In this document: positions 8,009 through 13,655 of the stretch, one piece after another
How positions within the stretch are numbered: the stretch's first letter is position 1
Layout of the letters: every line of letters starts with the position of its first letter
Assembly (NCBI GenBank): GCA_900555745.1
Contig: USMH01000010.1
Coordinates: 1 to 13,655, forward strand
DNA from: an uncultured Collinsella sp.
GTDB lineage: Bacteria > Actinomycetota > Coriobacteriia > Coriobacteriales > Coriobacteriaceae
Direction: 5' to 3'
DNA length: 13,655 nt
Program-made: the position numbers and the translations under genes
Notes under the pieces: model-generated
What the model saw: only the letters and a program-made list of their open reading frames with translations
Database searches by the model: none
Told to the model about the DNA's origin: nothing

Positions 8009-8034
8009 AAAAACGGCCCGCATCGCGAGCCGTT
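8009..8034 (-). terminator. Terminator-like hairpin in the aroF leader (possible attenuator)
   Basis: Read on the minus strand, AACGGCTCGC (8034-8025) pairs with GCGGGCCGTT (8021-8012) over ten base pairs with one G-T pair and a three-base GAT loop. It runs straight into TTTTT (8013-8009). The T-run exists only on the minus strand, toward aroF; the plus-strand side continues into ATATAT. No minus-strand gene lies between the hairpin and the tRNA region that it could end, and aroF starts 33 bases downstream. It therefore fits conditional termination (attenuation) of the aro operon better than a gene end. The mechanism is inferred. Confidence 0.6.
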
Positions 8035-8051
8035 ATATATGTGCATGAGAG

Positions 8052-8057
8052 TTTATA
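8052..8057 (-). promoter_or_regulatory. Candidate -10 box of the aro operon promoter
   Basis: TATAAA on the minus strand (5 of 6 to consensus) in an AT-rich island between GC-rich flanks. No good -35 box is seen at 17 bases, only a weak one, so the assignment is tentative. If correct, transcription would begin near 8046, upstream of the leader hairpin and about 70 bases before aroF. Confidence 0.35.
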
Positions 8058-8136
8058 CTATCTGACTCGCTTTTGCCGCCTAAAGCGCACCGTCGCGGCG
8101 CGTCTCCCACGTAATTGCAAAGCTTTTTCTATTATT

Positions 8137-8166
8137 TTGTTAGCCCGTGGCGCACTTGGGTATAAT
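8137..8166 (+). promoter_or_regulatory. Promoter of tRNA-Arg
   Basis: TTGTTA (8137-8142) and a perfect TATAAT (8161-8166), separated by 18 bases. The predicted transcript start falls near 8173, about five bases before the mature tRNA. It points away from the aro operon promoter region, so the two transcription units are divergent. Confidence 0.8.
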
Positions 8167-8177
8167 GCCTACCGTTC

Positions 8178-8251
8178 GCCCTATTAGCTCAGGGGATTAG
8201 AGCGTCTGCCTCCGGAGCAGAAGGCCGTTGGTTCGAATCCAACATGGGGCA
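8178..8251 (+). tRNA. tRNA-Arg (anticodon CCG)
   Basis: A complete 74-base cloverleaf. Acceptor GCCCTAT pairs with ATGGGGC (one T-G pair); D stem GCTC/GAGC with loop AGGGGATTA; anticodon stem TCTGC/GCAGA around loop CTCCGGA, giving anticodon CCG, which reads the arginine codon CGG; variable region AGGCC; T stem GTTGG/CCAAC with loop TTCGAAT; discriminator base A at 8251. CCA is not encoded (the next bases are CCC), so it must be added by the nucleotidyltransferase. The gene sits alone between the aro operon and a P-type ATPase. Confidence 0.96.
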
Positions 8252-8265
8252 CCCTCGAACGTAAG

Positions 8266-8300
8266 ACCGTCCGAACCTCGCATGGTCCGGGCGGTTTCTT
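8266..8300 (+). terminator. Hairpin after tRNA-Arg, probable terminator
   Basis: ACCGTCCG (8266-8273) pairs with CGGGCGGT (8288-8295), eight pairs including one T-G, with an inner ACC/GGT extension. It is followed by TTCTT. The T-run is short and interrupted, so termination may be partial. It lies 14 bases after the tRNA and 28 bases before the ATPase start. Confidence 0.6.
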
Positions 8301-8328
8301 ATACCGACGCGACGTGATGGGACGTGGT

Positions 8329-11052
8329 ATGGCAGCAACGGATATCGAGCGCGGACTCTCGACCGCCGAGGTCGAGGAGCGCATCGCCGCCGGTAAGATC
8401 AACCGCAACATGGAGCTCAAGACCATGTCGGTCAAAGAGCTCATCATCGAGAACCTCTGCACGCTGTTCAACTTGATCAACGTGATCTTGGCGATTTTGG
8501 TGCTGCTGACCGGTTCGTTTAAGAACCTGACGTTCCTGTTCGTGGTGTTCTTGAACACGGCAATTGGCGTCATTCAGTCCATGCGTTCCAAGCGGATGGT
8601 CGACAAGCTTACGCTGCTCACCTCTAAGAAGGCCATCGCGGTGCGCGACGGCGCCGAGGTGGAGCTCGACCTGGACCAGATCGTGCTCGACGATATCATT
8701 CGCCTGGGGCGCGGTGACCAGATTCCCGCCGACGCCGTGGTTGTGTCTGGCGAGGCGCTCGTCAACGAGAGCCTGCTGACGGGCGAGAGCGACCTCATCA
8801 AGAAACAGCCAGGCTCCGAGCTCATGAGCGGCAGCTTTATCGACTCGGGCCTGCTGCGCGCCCGCGTGATCCATGTCGGCGCCGATAACTACGTGGCAAA
8901 GATCAATAACGAGGCCAAATACGTCAAAAAGGTCAATTCCGAGATCATGAACGCACTGAACGCCATCGTGCGGTTCGCGAGCATTATCATGATTCCGCTT
9001 GGTCTGGCGCTCTTTTCCTCGAGTGTGAGCGAGCTGTGGGATGCCGCGGGAACCCCGGGGGATAGCGCGCTTTCCTGGTGCTTCTCCGAGCTGCTGGCCG
9101 GTCGTGTGTCTTCTTCGGCGCTGCTGTCCACGGTGGGTGCCCTGCTGGGCATGATTCCTCAGGGCCTGGTGCTGCTGACCTCGTCGGTGCTCGCGATTGC
9201 CACGGTGCGCCTGGCACGTCGCAAGGTGCTGGCACAGCAGCTCTACTGCATCGAGACGCTCGCGCGCGTCGACGTGCTGTGCCTGGACAAGACGGGCACC
9301 ATTACCTCGGGCCGTATGGAGGTCGAGGGCACCTACCCGCTGCCTGTTGAGGGTGTTGGCTTTGGCGCGGACTCGGACGAGGCGGCTGTCCCCGTCGAGA
9401 CCACGGTGCTCGACTTTGCGCTTGCCAACGTGGCACGTGCGACCTCGGCAGATGCCAACGAGACCTGCCAGGCGCTGCTCAACTACTACGCCGACCGTCC
9501 AGTCGAGGTGTCCGAGCCGCTGTCGGTCATTCCGTTCTCGTCGTCCAAAAAGTGGAGCGGCGCGTCGTTTGTACAGGGCTCCTATGTGATGGGCGCCGCG
9601 CAGTTTGTGCTCTCTGATCGCGCATTTGCTCAGGTCGAAAATCGTGTGGCCGAGCTTGCCGATACCTGCCGCGTGCTTGTGGTCGCGCGCGTGGACGGCT
9701 TTACGCCAGACGGCGATATGGTGGGCGAGGCTGAACCCGTGGGCTTTGTGACCATCCGTGACGAGATTCGCACCTCGGCGGCCGAGACTATCGGCTACTT
9801 TAACGAGCAGGGCGTGACCCTCAACGTGATCAGCGGCGATGACCCGCGTACGGTGTCGTCGATCGCGCGCGTGGTGGGCGTGCCGGGCGCCGATGCTTAC
9901 GTGGACGCGACAACCCTCGATACGCCGTCCAAGATTGATGCGGCAGTGGACCGTTACCACGTCTTTGGGCGTGTGACGCCGCAGCAGAAGCGCGAGCTCG
10001 TACAGGCGCTCAAACGCCGCGGGCACACCGTGGCCATGACGGGCGACGGCGTCAACGACGTGCTGGCGCTCAAGGAGGCCGACTGCTCCGTGGCGATGGC
10101 TGCCGGCTCCGATGCAGCGCGCAATGTGGCCGAGATCGTGCTCGTCGATAACGACTTTGCCTCGATGCCCGCTGTGGTGGCCGAGGGCCGTCGTTCTATC
10201 AATAACCTTCAGCGCTCTGCCGCGCTTTTTCTGACCAAGACGCTTTTCTCGATGGGCCTGGCGGCGCTGTGTATCGCGCTGCCGCCGTACCCCTTTGAGC
10301 CCATTCAGATGACGCTCATCAACTTCTTCTGCATCGGCGCGCCGGGCTTTGTGCTGGGGCTGGAGCCCAACAATGCTCGCGTGAAGGGTGCGTTTTTGAC
10401 CAACGTACTCAAGCGTGCACTGCCGGCGTCGATTGCGGTCATTTTGGCTGCGGCGCTCGATATCTTTGTGGCGCGCGTGTTTGGCTTTAGCCAGCTCACG
10501 CTGTCTACGATGTGCTTGCTTACGTCGTGCGCGGCGAGCGTCAGCCTGATCTGGCGCATCTCGCAACCTCTCACGCCCTTACGTGTGGTGCTCTTTGTGT
10601 TTGTAGTCGCCGGCATCCTGGTGGGCATTATCGGATTCCCAGAGCTGCTGTCCATTGCCAACCTGTCGATGGGCCAGATGGTTATCTTGGCTGTCATTGT
10701 AGTCTTTACCTGCTCGGTGTTTTTTAAGCTCGCCACGATGATGGATTCGCTCAAGCCGCGTCGTCGTCATGCCGCAACTGGTTTTGGCCGCGGTGTGCGC
10801 GTCCGCCTGGGTCGCGGTGGCGGCAAGGTGAGCTCGACGGGTTCGACGGCCGAGCGTTTTGCCAAGCGCGTCGCCGCCGACATGGCGCAGCGCCGCGAAG
10901 ATCGCACCGCTCGCGAGGCCGAGGCCCGCGCACTCGAGGGCGTGGCCCAGGCCCAGCCCAAGAAAAAGAAGAGTACCGGAGCTAAGCGCTCTCGTGTGAC
11001 CAAGTCCGCCCAAGGCATCAAAGTCTCGATGCCAAGCAAAAAGAAGAAGTAG
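8329..11052 (+). CDS. P-type cation-translocating ATPase (HAD-IC family, CtpE/PacL-like)
   Basis: Integral membrane ion pump of about 907 residues. Actuator domain TGES (151-154), phosphorylation motif DKTGT (320-324, phospho-acceptor Asp320), nucleotide-domain KKW near 407-409 and hinge TGDGVND (571-577) are intact, so it should hydrolyse ATP. Two helices precede the actuator (M1-M2, about 45-86), M3-M4 lie at about 215-290 and six more follow about 630-805. M4 reads MIPQGLVLLTS (275-285), where the acidic PEGL is usual. M6 has GAPGFVLGLEPN, the form seen in CtpE-like pumps, rather than the SERCA NxxTD. A strongly basic tail of about 100 residues ends in KKKK. Calcium or another divalent cation is the likely substrate by family, but not proven. 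I prefer ATG 8329, six bases after GGGA; GTG 8314 and ATG 8317 are in frame but have no ribosome site. Confidence 0.9.
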   Translation: MAATDIERGLSTAEVEERIAAGKINRNMELKTMSVKELIIENLCTLFNLINVILAILVLLTGSFKNLTFLFVVFLNTAIGVIQSMRSKRMVDKLTLLTSKKAIAVRDGAEVELDLDQIVLDDIIRLGRGDQIPADAVVVSGEALVNESLLTGESDLIKKQPGSELMSGSFIDSGLLRARVIHVGADNYVAKINNEAKYVKKVNSEIMNALNAIVRFASIIMIPLGLALFSSSVSELWDAAGTPGDSALSWCFSELLAGRVSSSALLSTVGALLGMIPQGLVLLTSSVLAIATVRLARRKVLAQQLYCIETLARVDVLCLDKTGTITSGRMEVEGTYPLPVEGVGFGADSDEAAVPVETTVLDFALANVARATSADANETCQALLNYYADRPVEVSEPLSVIPFSSSKKWSGASFVQGSYVMGAAQFVLSDRAFAQVENRVAELADTCRVLVVARVDGFTPDGDMVGEAEPVGFVTIRDEIRTSAAETIGYFNEQGVTLNVISGDDPRTVSSIARVVGVPGADAYVDATTLDTPSKIDAAVDRYHVFGRVTPQQKRELVQALKRRGHTVAMTGDGVNDVLALKEADCSVAMAAGSDAARNVAEIVLVDNDFASMPAVVAEGRRSINNLQRSAALFLTKTLFSMGLAALCIALPPYPFEPIQMTLINFFCIGAPGFVLGLEPNNARVKGAFLTNVLKRALPASIAVILAAALDIFVARVFGFSQLTLSTMCLLTSCAASVSLIWRISQPLTPLRVVLFVFVVAGILVGIIGFPELLSIANLSMGQMVILAVIVVFTCSVFFKLATMMDSLKPRRRHAATGFGRGVRVRLGRGGGKVSSTGSTAERFAKRVAADMAQRREDRTAREAEARALEGVAQAQPKKKKSTGAKRSRVTKSAQGIKVSMPSKKKK

Positions 11053-11155
11053 CTACGCGCCCTGGCGATGTTGAATTGGTGCCTTGTTCCTGTGGGGCCG
11101 TGGCGATGTTATGCTCTAACCTCGATTGTTTGAATTGCTTCGAAAAGAGGATGCC
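11053..11155 (+). promoter_or_regulatory. Intergenic region before the zinc-ribbon gene, weak promoter candidate
   Basis: These 103 bases hold a possible -10 box TATGCT (11110-11115) with no good -35 at normal spacing. Two short direct repeats are visible: TGGCGATGTT at 11063-11072 and 11101-11110, and TTGAATTG at 11071-11078 and 11130-11137. No terminator was seen after the ATPase, so read-through from it is possible. Confidence 0.25.
11145..11150 (+). promoter_or_regulatory. Ribosome binding site deciding a GTG start
   Basis: AAGAGG lies five bases before GTG 11156. It supports that start over TTG 11126, which has no such site. The ATG directly after the site (11151) is out of frame and meets a stop after two codons. 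Confidence 0.7.
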
Positions 11156-12298
11156 GTGATCTGCCCGCATTGCCTTAAGACTATCGAGGACGGCGCCTCG
11201 TTCTGCCCCTACTGCAACGCCTATGTGGGTCCGGGCGATGGTCCCGAGCACACCGAGTTCGTGTTTTGTGAGGGCTGCGGTGCCCGTCTTTCTCCGCATG
11301 ATCGTACGTGTCCCAAATGCGGACGCCCCGCTCCGGGTATCCTCTCCGAGGACGCGGCCGCATCCGATCTGGCAGCGGGCCGCACGGCGGGCTTTCCGCG
11401 CCTAACGCAAGAGCAGATCGATACCGAGGTGCCGCATGCGCCGGCCTCTGCCGCTGCGGTGCTTTCGGACGCCGCCGACCCCAATGAGACCTGCGTGCTG
11501 CCGGCTTTCGATAAGGATTTCGGTATCCCCAAGGTCGATATTCCCACGCCGGTTTCTCTGCATGACGATGCTCAAAAACCCAAGCGCAAAGTGCATCCCG
11601 ACGAGGACGCCTATCACAAGCACAAGCGTCATATCCCCAAGCCGCTCATCGTCATCGCGGTCCTTGCCGTCCTTTGCGGCGGTGCCTATTGGTTCGTGAC
11701 GGCCGATCCCATGGGTGTCATGCCTGGCTTCTATGACCAGTTTGGCCAGGCCGCGCAGACGACCTTCCCTACGCGCCAAAAGGGCGAGGCGACTGAGGAC
11801 GATACCAAGCAGGACGATTCTGCCGAGGTGGTCCAGGAAGAAACCGTGCTCACCGATGATCAGCTCTATACCAGGCTCGACGGTCTGTATCAGACCATCG
11901 TGTCCTACGGTGACGAGGACCAGATCGGCGAGGTCATCGATTCCTTTAACAACGGCTATCTCCGAACGCCGCTGTCCACCCGCCAAGAGCTGTCGCAGAG
12001 TGCCTACGCCCTGCGCGACCAGATCAAAAAGACGCAAGATGAGCTCAACAACCTTAAGTATCAGGACGATACGGTCTATGCGGATGACATCGCCCACTTA
12101 AAGCAGCTTGCCGAGTGGATGTTCGAGCGTGTCGACGTGATCTGTCAGAGCTGGGACATCTCGCTGGCCATTCCCGATGGCGAGTCGATGAGTTCCCACC
12201 AAAGCGAGATTCTGGCGCCCATCGCGCAGGGCGGCAACAGCGCGCTGAACCAGTACGACGCCAATGTGGGTTCCTGGAAGCCGCAGCAGCGTTCCTAA
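11156..12298 (+). CDS. Tandem zinc-ribbon, single-pass membrane protein of unknown function
   Basis: I do not recognise a specific function. With the GTG start the protein has 380 residues. It opens with two zinc ribbons of the form CxxC-x10-CxxC: Cys3, 6, 17, 20 and Cys38, 41, 52, 55. A low-complexity acidic and Ala/Pro-rich linker follows (about 60-150), then a basic stretch (KPKRK and HKHKRH). One membrane helix lies at about 163-181. The C-terminal 200 residues, presumably outside, contain an acidic linker and a mostly helical region (about 230-325) with few hydrophobic runs. Topology by the positive-inside rule puts the zinc ribbons in the cytoplasm. Such architecture is common among uncharacterised actinobacterial and firmicute proteins. 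It follows the ATPase by about 100 bases, but a link between them is not shown. Confidence 0.85.
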   Translation: MICPHCLKTIEDGASFCPYCNAYVGPGDGPEHTEFVFCEGCGARLSPHDRTCPKCGRPAPGILSEDAAASDLAAGRTAGFPRLTQEQIDTEVPHAPASAAAVLSDAADPNETCVLPAFDKDFGIPKVDIPTPVSLHDDAQKPKRKVHPDEDAYHKHKRHIPKPLIVIAVLAVLCGGAYWFVTADPMGVMPGFYDQFGQAAQTTFPTRQKGEATEDDTKQDDSAEVVQEETVLTDDQLYTRLDGLYQTIVSYGDEDQIGEVIDSFNNGYLRTPLSTRQELSQSAYALRDQIKKTQDELNNLKYQDDTVYADDIAHLKQLAEWMFERVDVICQSWDISLAIPDGESMSSHQSEILAPIAQGGNSALNQYDANVGSWKPQQRS

Positions 12299-12336
12299 AA
12301 TTAGTTCGCCATAGTCGGCATAACCTACGTGCGCAA

Positions 12337-12366
12337 TTGATGTAAGCGCATGCTTATTGCTACAAT
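12337..12366 (+). promoter_or_regulatory. Promoter of the cyclophilin gene
   Basis: TTGATG (12337-12342) and TACAAT (12361-12366) with an 18-base spacer, in the 107-base gap after the zinc-ribbon gene. The expected transcript start near 12373 leaves a 5' leader of about 33 bases. The gap holds no other recognisable element. Confidence 0.65.
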
Positions 12367-12405
12367 TCGTACAAATATGCTTTAAACGCACGAGGAAGGA
12401 ACCAC

Positions 12406-12948
12406 ATGTTTGGTTTTAAGAAGGAGCTCTACAAGCCCGAGTATCAGCTTGCCGGCGACGAGTGCGCCGTTATCGAGACGTCGAAGGGTACCATCAAGGT
12501 CAAGTTTGACGGCGAGGGCGCTCCCATTCATGTCGCGAACTTCTGCGAGCTTTCCACGATGGGTTTCTATGATGGCCTTAAGTTCCATCGCTATGTGCCC
12601 GGCTTTGTCATTCAGGGCGGCGACCCCAATACCCGCGATATGTCCGGCGCCGACGTCGCTGCCGGTCTTGAGGGCCCCGACGGCATGCCCGGTACCGGTG
12701 GCCCCGGCTACTGCATCAAGGGCGAGTTTGCCACCAATCCGCACAACAGCCATGTCGATGGTGCCCTTGCCATGGCACGCTCCATGGACCCCGATTCCGC
12801 GGGTTCGCAGTTCTACTTCTGCCTGGGTGCCCAGCATAACCTCGATTCCGGTTACACCGTCTTTGGTACCACGGTCGAGGGTCTCGATGTGATTTCGCAG
12901 CTGCGTGCCGGCGACGAGATCGTCCATGTCGAGATCGTTCACGAGTAA
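12406..12948 (+). CDS. Cyclophilin-type peptidyl-prolyl cis-trans isomerase
   Basis: Catalyses cis-trans isomerisation of peptidyl-proline bonds and helps protein folding. Length 180 residues; no signal peptide or lipobox, so cytoplasmic, like E. coli PpiB. The cyclophilin fold begins at ETSKGTI (about 24-30). Active-site signatures are FHRYVPGFVIQGGDP (60-74, catalytic Arg62 and Gln70) and GSQFYF (133-138). The segment normally reading MANAGPNTN is altered to MARSMDPDSA, and the human CypA tryptophan position is not conserved, as in many bacterial members. Start ATG 12406 has AGGAAGGA (12393-12400) five bases upstream, and the gene has its own promoter. The TPR gene follows after 11 bases, so the two are probably co-transcribed. 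Confidence 0.95.
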   Translation: MFGFKKELYKPEYQLAGDECAVIETSKGTIKVKFDGEGAPIHVANFCELSTMGFYDGLKFHRYVPGFVIQGGDPNTRDMSGADVAAGLEGPDGMPGTGGPGYCIKGEFATNPHNSHVDGALAMARSMDPDSAGSQFYFCLGAQHNLDSGYTVFGTTVEGLDVISQLRAGDEIVHVEIVHE

Positions 12949-12954
12949 AGGGGA
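12947..12954 (+). promoter_or_regulatory. Ribosome binding site deciding a TTG start
   Basis: AAAGGGGA overlaps the cyclophilin stop codon and lies five bases before TTG 12960, the only start that gives a full first TPR helix. Confidence 0.75.
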
Positions 12955-12959
12955 CTTCC

Positions 12960-13655
12960 TTGAATAGCCAGCTGATCCAACAGGGCCGCGCCGCTTACCG
13001 CGCGGGTGATTTTTCCGCTGCAGCCCAGATGCTTGGGGCGGCAAAAACTCCCGATGAGATTATGGGCGAGGCCGATCACCTTCGTGGCAACGCCTTGATG
13101 CACCTGGGCATGTATGCCGAGGCCGCCGAGGCCTATGCCGCCGCCCTCAACGACGGCACCTACGGCAAGCGCGGCGCGCTGCTCACCAACCGCGGCAAGG
13201 CGCTCGCCGCCGTGGGCGACTACACGACGGCCGCCCAGGCGTTCTCTGCTGCTACGCAGGATGCTTCCTATGCCACGCCGTTCAAGGCCTATCTGGGCCT
13301 GGGCAATGCGCTGTTCCAGTCGGGCGATTATGCCAACGCGGGTACTGCCTTCCGTCAGGCTGCCATCGACGGCGCCAATCCGGCTCCTGCCGCCGCACTC
13401 GGCGAGCTCGGTCGTTGCTTCATTAAGCTCGGCCGTCCGGCGGATGCCGTGGAGACCTACCGCACGGCTATCGACTTTGCCGGCCCCCGCGACGACACGC
13501 GTGCGCTCAATGCCGGCATGGGTCAGGCACTTTCTGCCGCCGGCCGTCCCTCCGACGCACTCGACGCCTTTAACGCCGCTACTGCCGATGGCATCTACCA
13601 GCTCACTTCTGAGCAGGCCGATGAGCTTGCCCGCGTGCATGATTCGCTTGCCGCA
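12960..13655 (+). CDS. Tetratricopeptide-repeat protein, 3' end beyond window
   Basis: Helical-repeat protein, probably a scaffold for protein contacts; the exact role is not recognised. The 232 codons seen contain successive degenerate TPR units of about 34-36 residues. The second-helix signature recurs as YRAGDFSAAAQ, HLGMYAEAAEAY, AVGDYTTAAQAF, QSGDYANAGTAF, KLGRPADAVETY and AAGRPSDALDAF. That is at least six repeats from the first residue on, rich in alanine. No signal peptide or membrane segment occurs in the visible part. The start is TTG, chosen because of the ribosome site AAAGGGGA and because the first repeat begins at once. It follows the cyclophilin by 11 bases, so both are likely in one operon. 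The C-terminal part is missing, so a fused domain cannot be excluded. Confidence 0.88.
   Translation, partial: MNSQLIQQGRAAYRAGDFSAAAQMLGAAKTPDEIMGEADHLRGNALMHLGMYAEAAEAYAAALNDGTYGKRGALLTNRGKALAAVGDYTTAAQAFSAATQDASYATPFKAYLGLGNALFQSGDYANAGTAFRQAAIDGANPAPAAALGELGRCFIKLGRPADAVETYRTAIDFAGPRDDTRALNAGMGQALSAAGRPSDALDAFNAATADGIYQLTSEQADELARVHDSLAA

Larger units (their letters stand above)
7972..8046 (-). other. Possible 24-codon leader ORF overlapping the aroF start
   Basis: A minus-strand reading frame from ATG 8046 encodes 24 residues (MHIYNGSRCGPF then LQGLSIEVRGTP). Its TGA stop overlaps the aroF ATG in the form ATGA. It passes through the terminator-like hairpin. It has no ribosome site, but its ATG lies five bases after a TATAAA box, where a leaderless mRNA could start. 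It has one Tyr codon just before the hairpin and one Phe codon within its 3' arm. A chance ORF remains possible. Confidence 0.22.

Noticed and set aside
7976..8023. 16-codon upstream extension of aroF
   Set aside because: Its ATG lies in the leader hairpin and lacks a ribosome site; the family N-terminus begins at ATG 7975.
8009..8034. Leader hairpin as a terminator for plus-strand transcription
   Set aside because: On the plus strand the stem is followed by ATATAT rather than a T-run, and no plus-strand gene ends there.
8178..8251. tRNA as an integration site of a mobile element
   Set aside because: No integrase, no direct repeat of the tRNA 3' end and no phage-like genes follow; the ATPase reads as ordinary chromosomal DNA.
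8314..8328. GTG 8314 or ATG 8317 as the ATPase start
   Set aside because: No ribosome site is seen before either; ATG 8329 has GGGA six bases upstream and the family N-terminus needs no more residues. The choice is not certain.
8299..10566. 755-codon open frame on the minus strand
   Set aside because: Antisense to the P-type ATPase; its protein is a run of His, Arg, Gln and Ala without motifs, as expected from the reverse of GC-rich coding DNA.
11126..11155. TTG start for the zinc-ribbon protein
   Set aside because: No ribosome site precedes it, whereas GTG 11156 has AAGAGG at five bases and places the first zinc-ribbon cysteine at residue 3.
12939..13640. 233-codon open frame on the minus strand
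   Set aside because: Antisense to the TPR gene, whose repeats and ribosome site are clear.

Overview
The window is GC-rich, gene-dense bacterial DNA with short AT-rich promoters. It looks like a high-GC actinobacterium, most plausibly class Coriobacteriia (a Collinsella-like gut organism). That placement rests on remembered gene style and codon use, not on a search. Bases 1-47 are not genomic: they match an Illumina Nextera P7 end (P7 tail, 8-base index, Tn5 transposase adapter), so real sequence starts at base 48.

Minus strand, 48-7975: a tightly packed seven-gene aromatic amino acid operon, transcribed right to left: aroF (DAHP synthase), tyrA (prephenate dehydrogenase), aroB, aroA, aroC, pheA (chorismate mutase/prephenate dehydratase/ACT) and an aroE-shikimate kinase fusion that is cut off by the adapter. 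Junctions run from a 7-base overlap to a 53-base gap. Together the genes take PEP and erythrose-4-phosphate to chorismate, prephenate, phenylpyruvate and 4-hydroxyphenylpyruvate, except that no 3-dehydroquinate dehydratase (aroD/aroQ) is seen. A 10-bp hairpin with a T-run stands between a candidate promoter and aroF and could be a transcription attenuator for the whole operon.

Centre, 8137-8300: a divergent tRNA-Arg(CCG) gene with a perfect -10 box and a following hairpin.

Plus strand, 8329-13655: a P-type cation ATPase of about 907 residues with an M4 PQGL motif and a basic C-terminal tail of about 100 residues; a tandem zinc-ribbon, single-pass membrane protein of unknown role; a cytoplasmic cyclophilin with its own promoter; and, 11 bases later, a TPR-repeat protein with a TTG start that runs off the right end.

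No CRISPR array, insertion sequence, phage gene or rRNA was seen. No clearly novel multi-gene system was found. The strongest leads are the aroF leader (hairpin plus possible leaderless peptide), the AroE-AroK fusion, the ATPase M4 substitution with its basic tail, and the adapter contamination.
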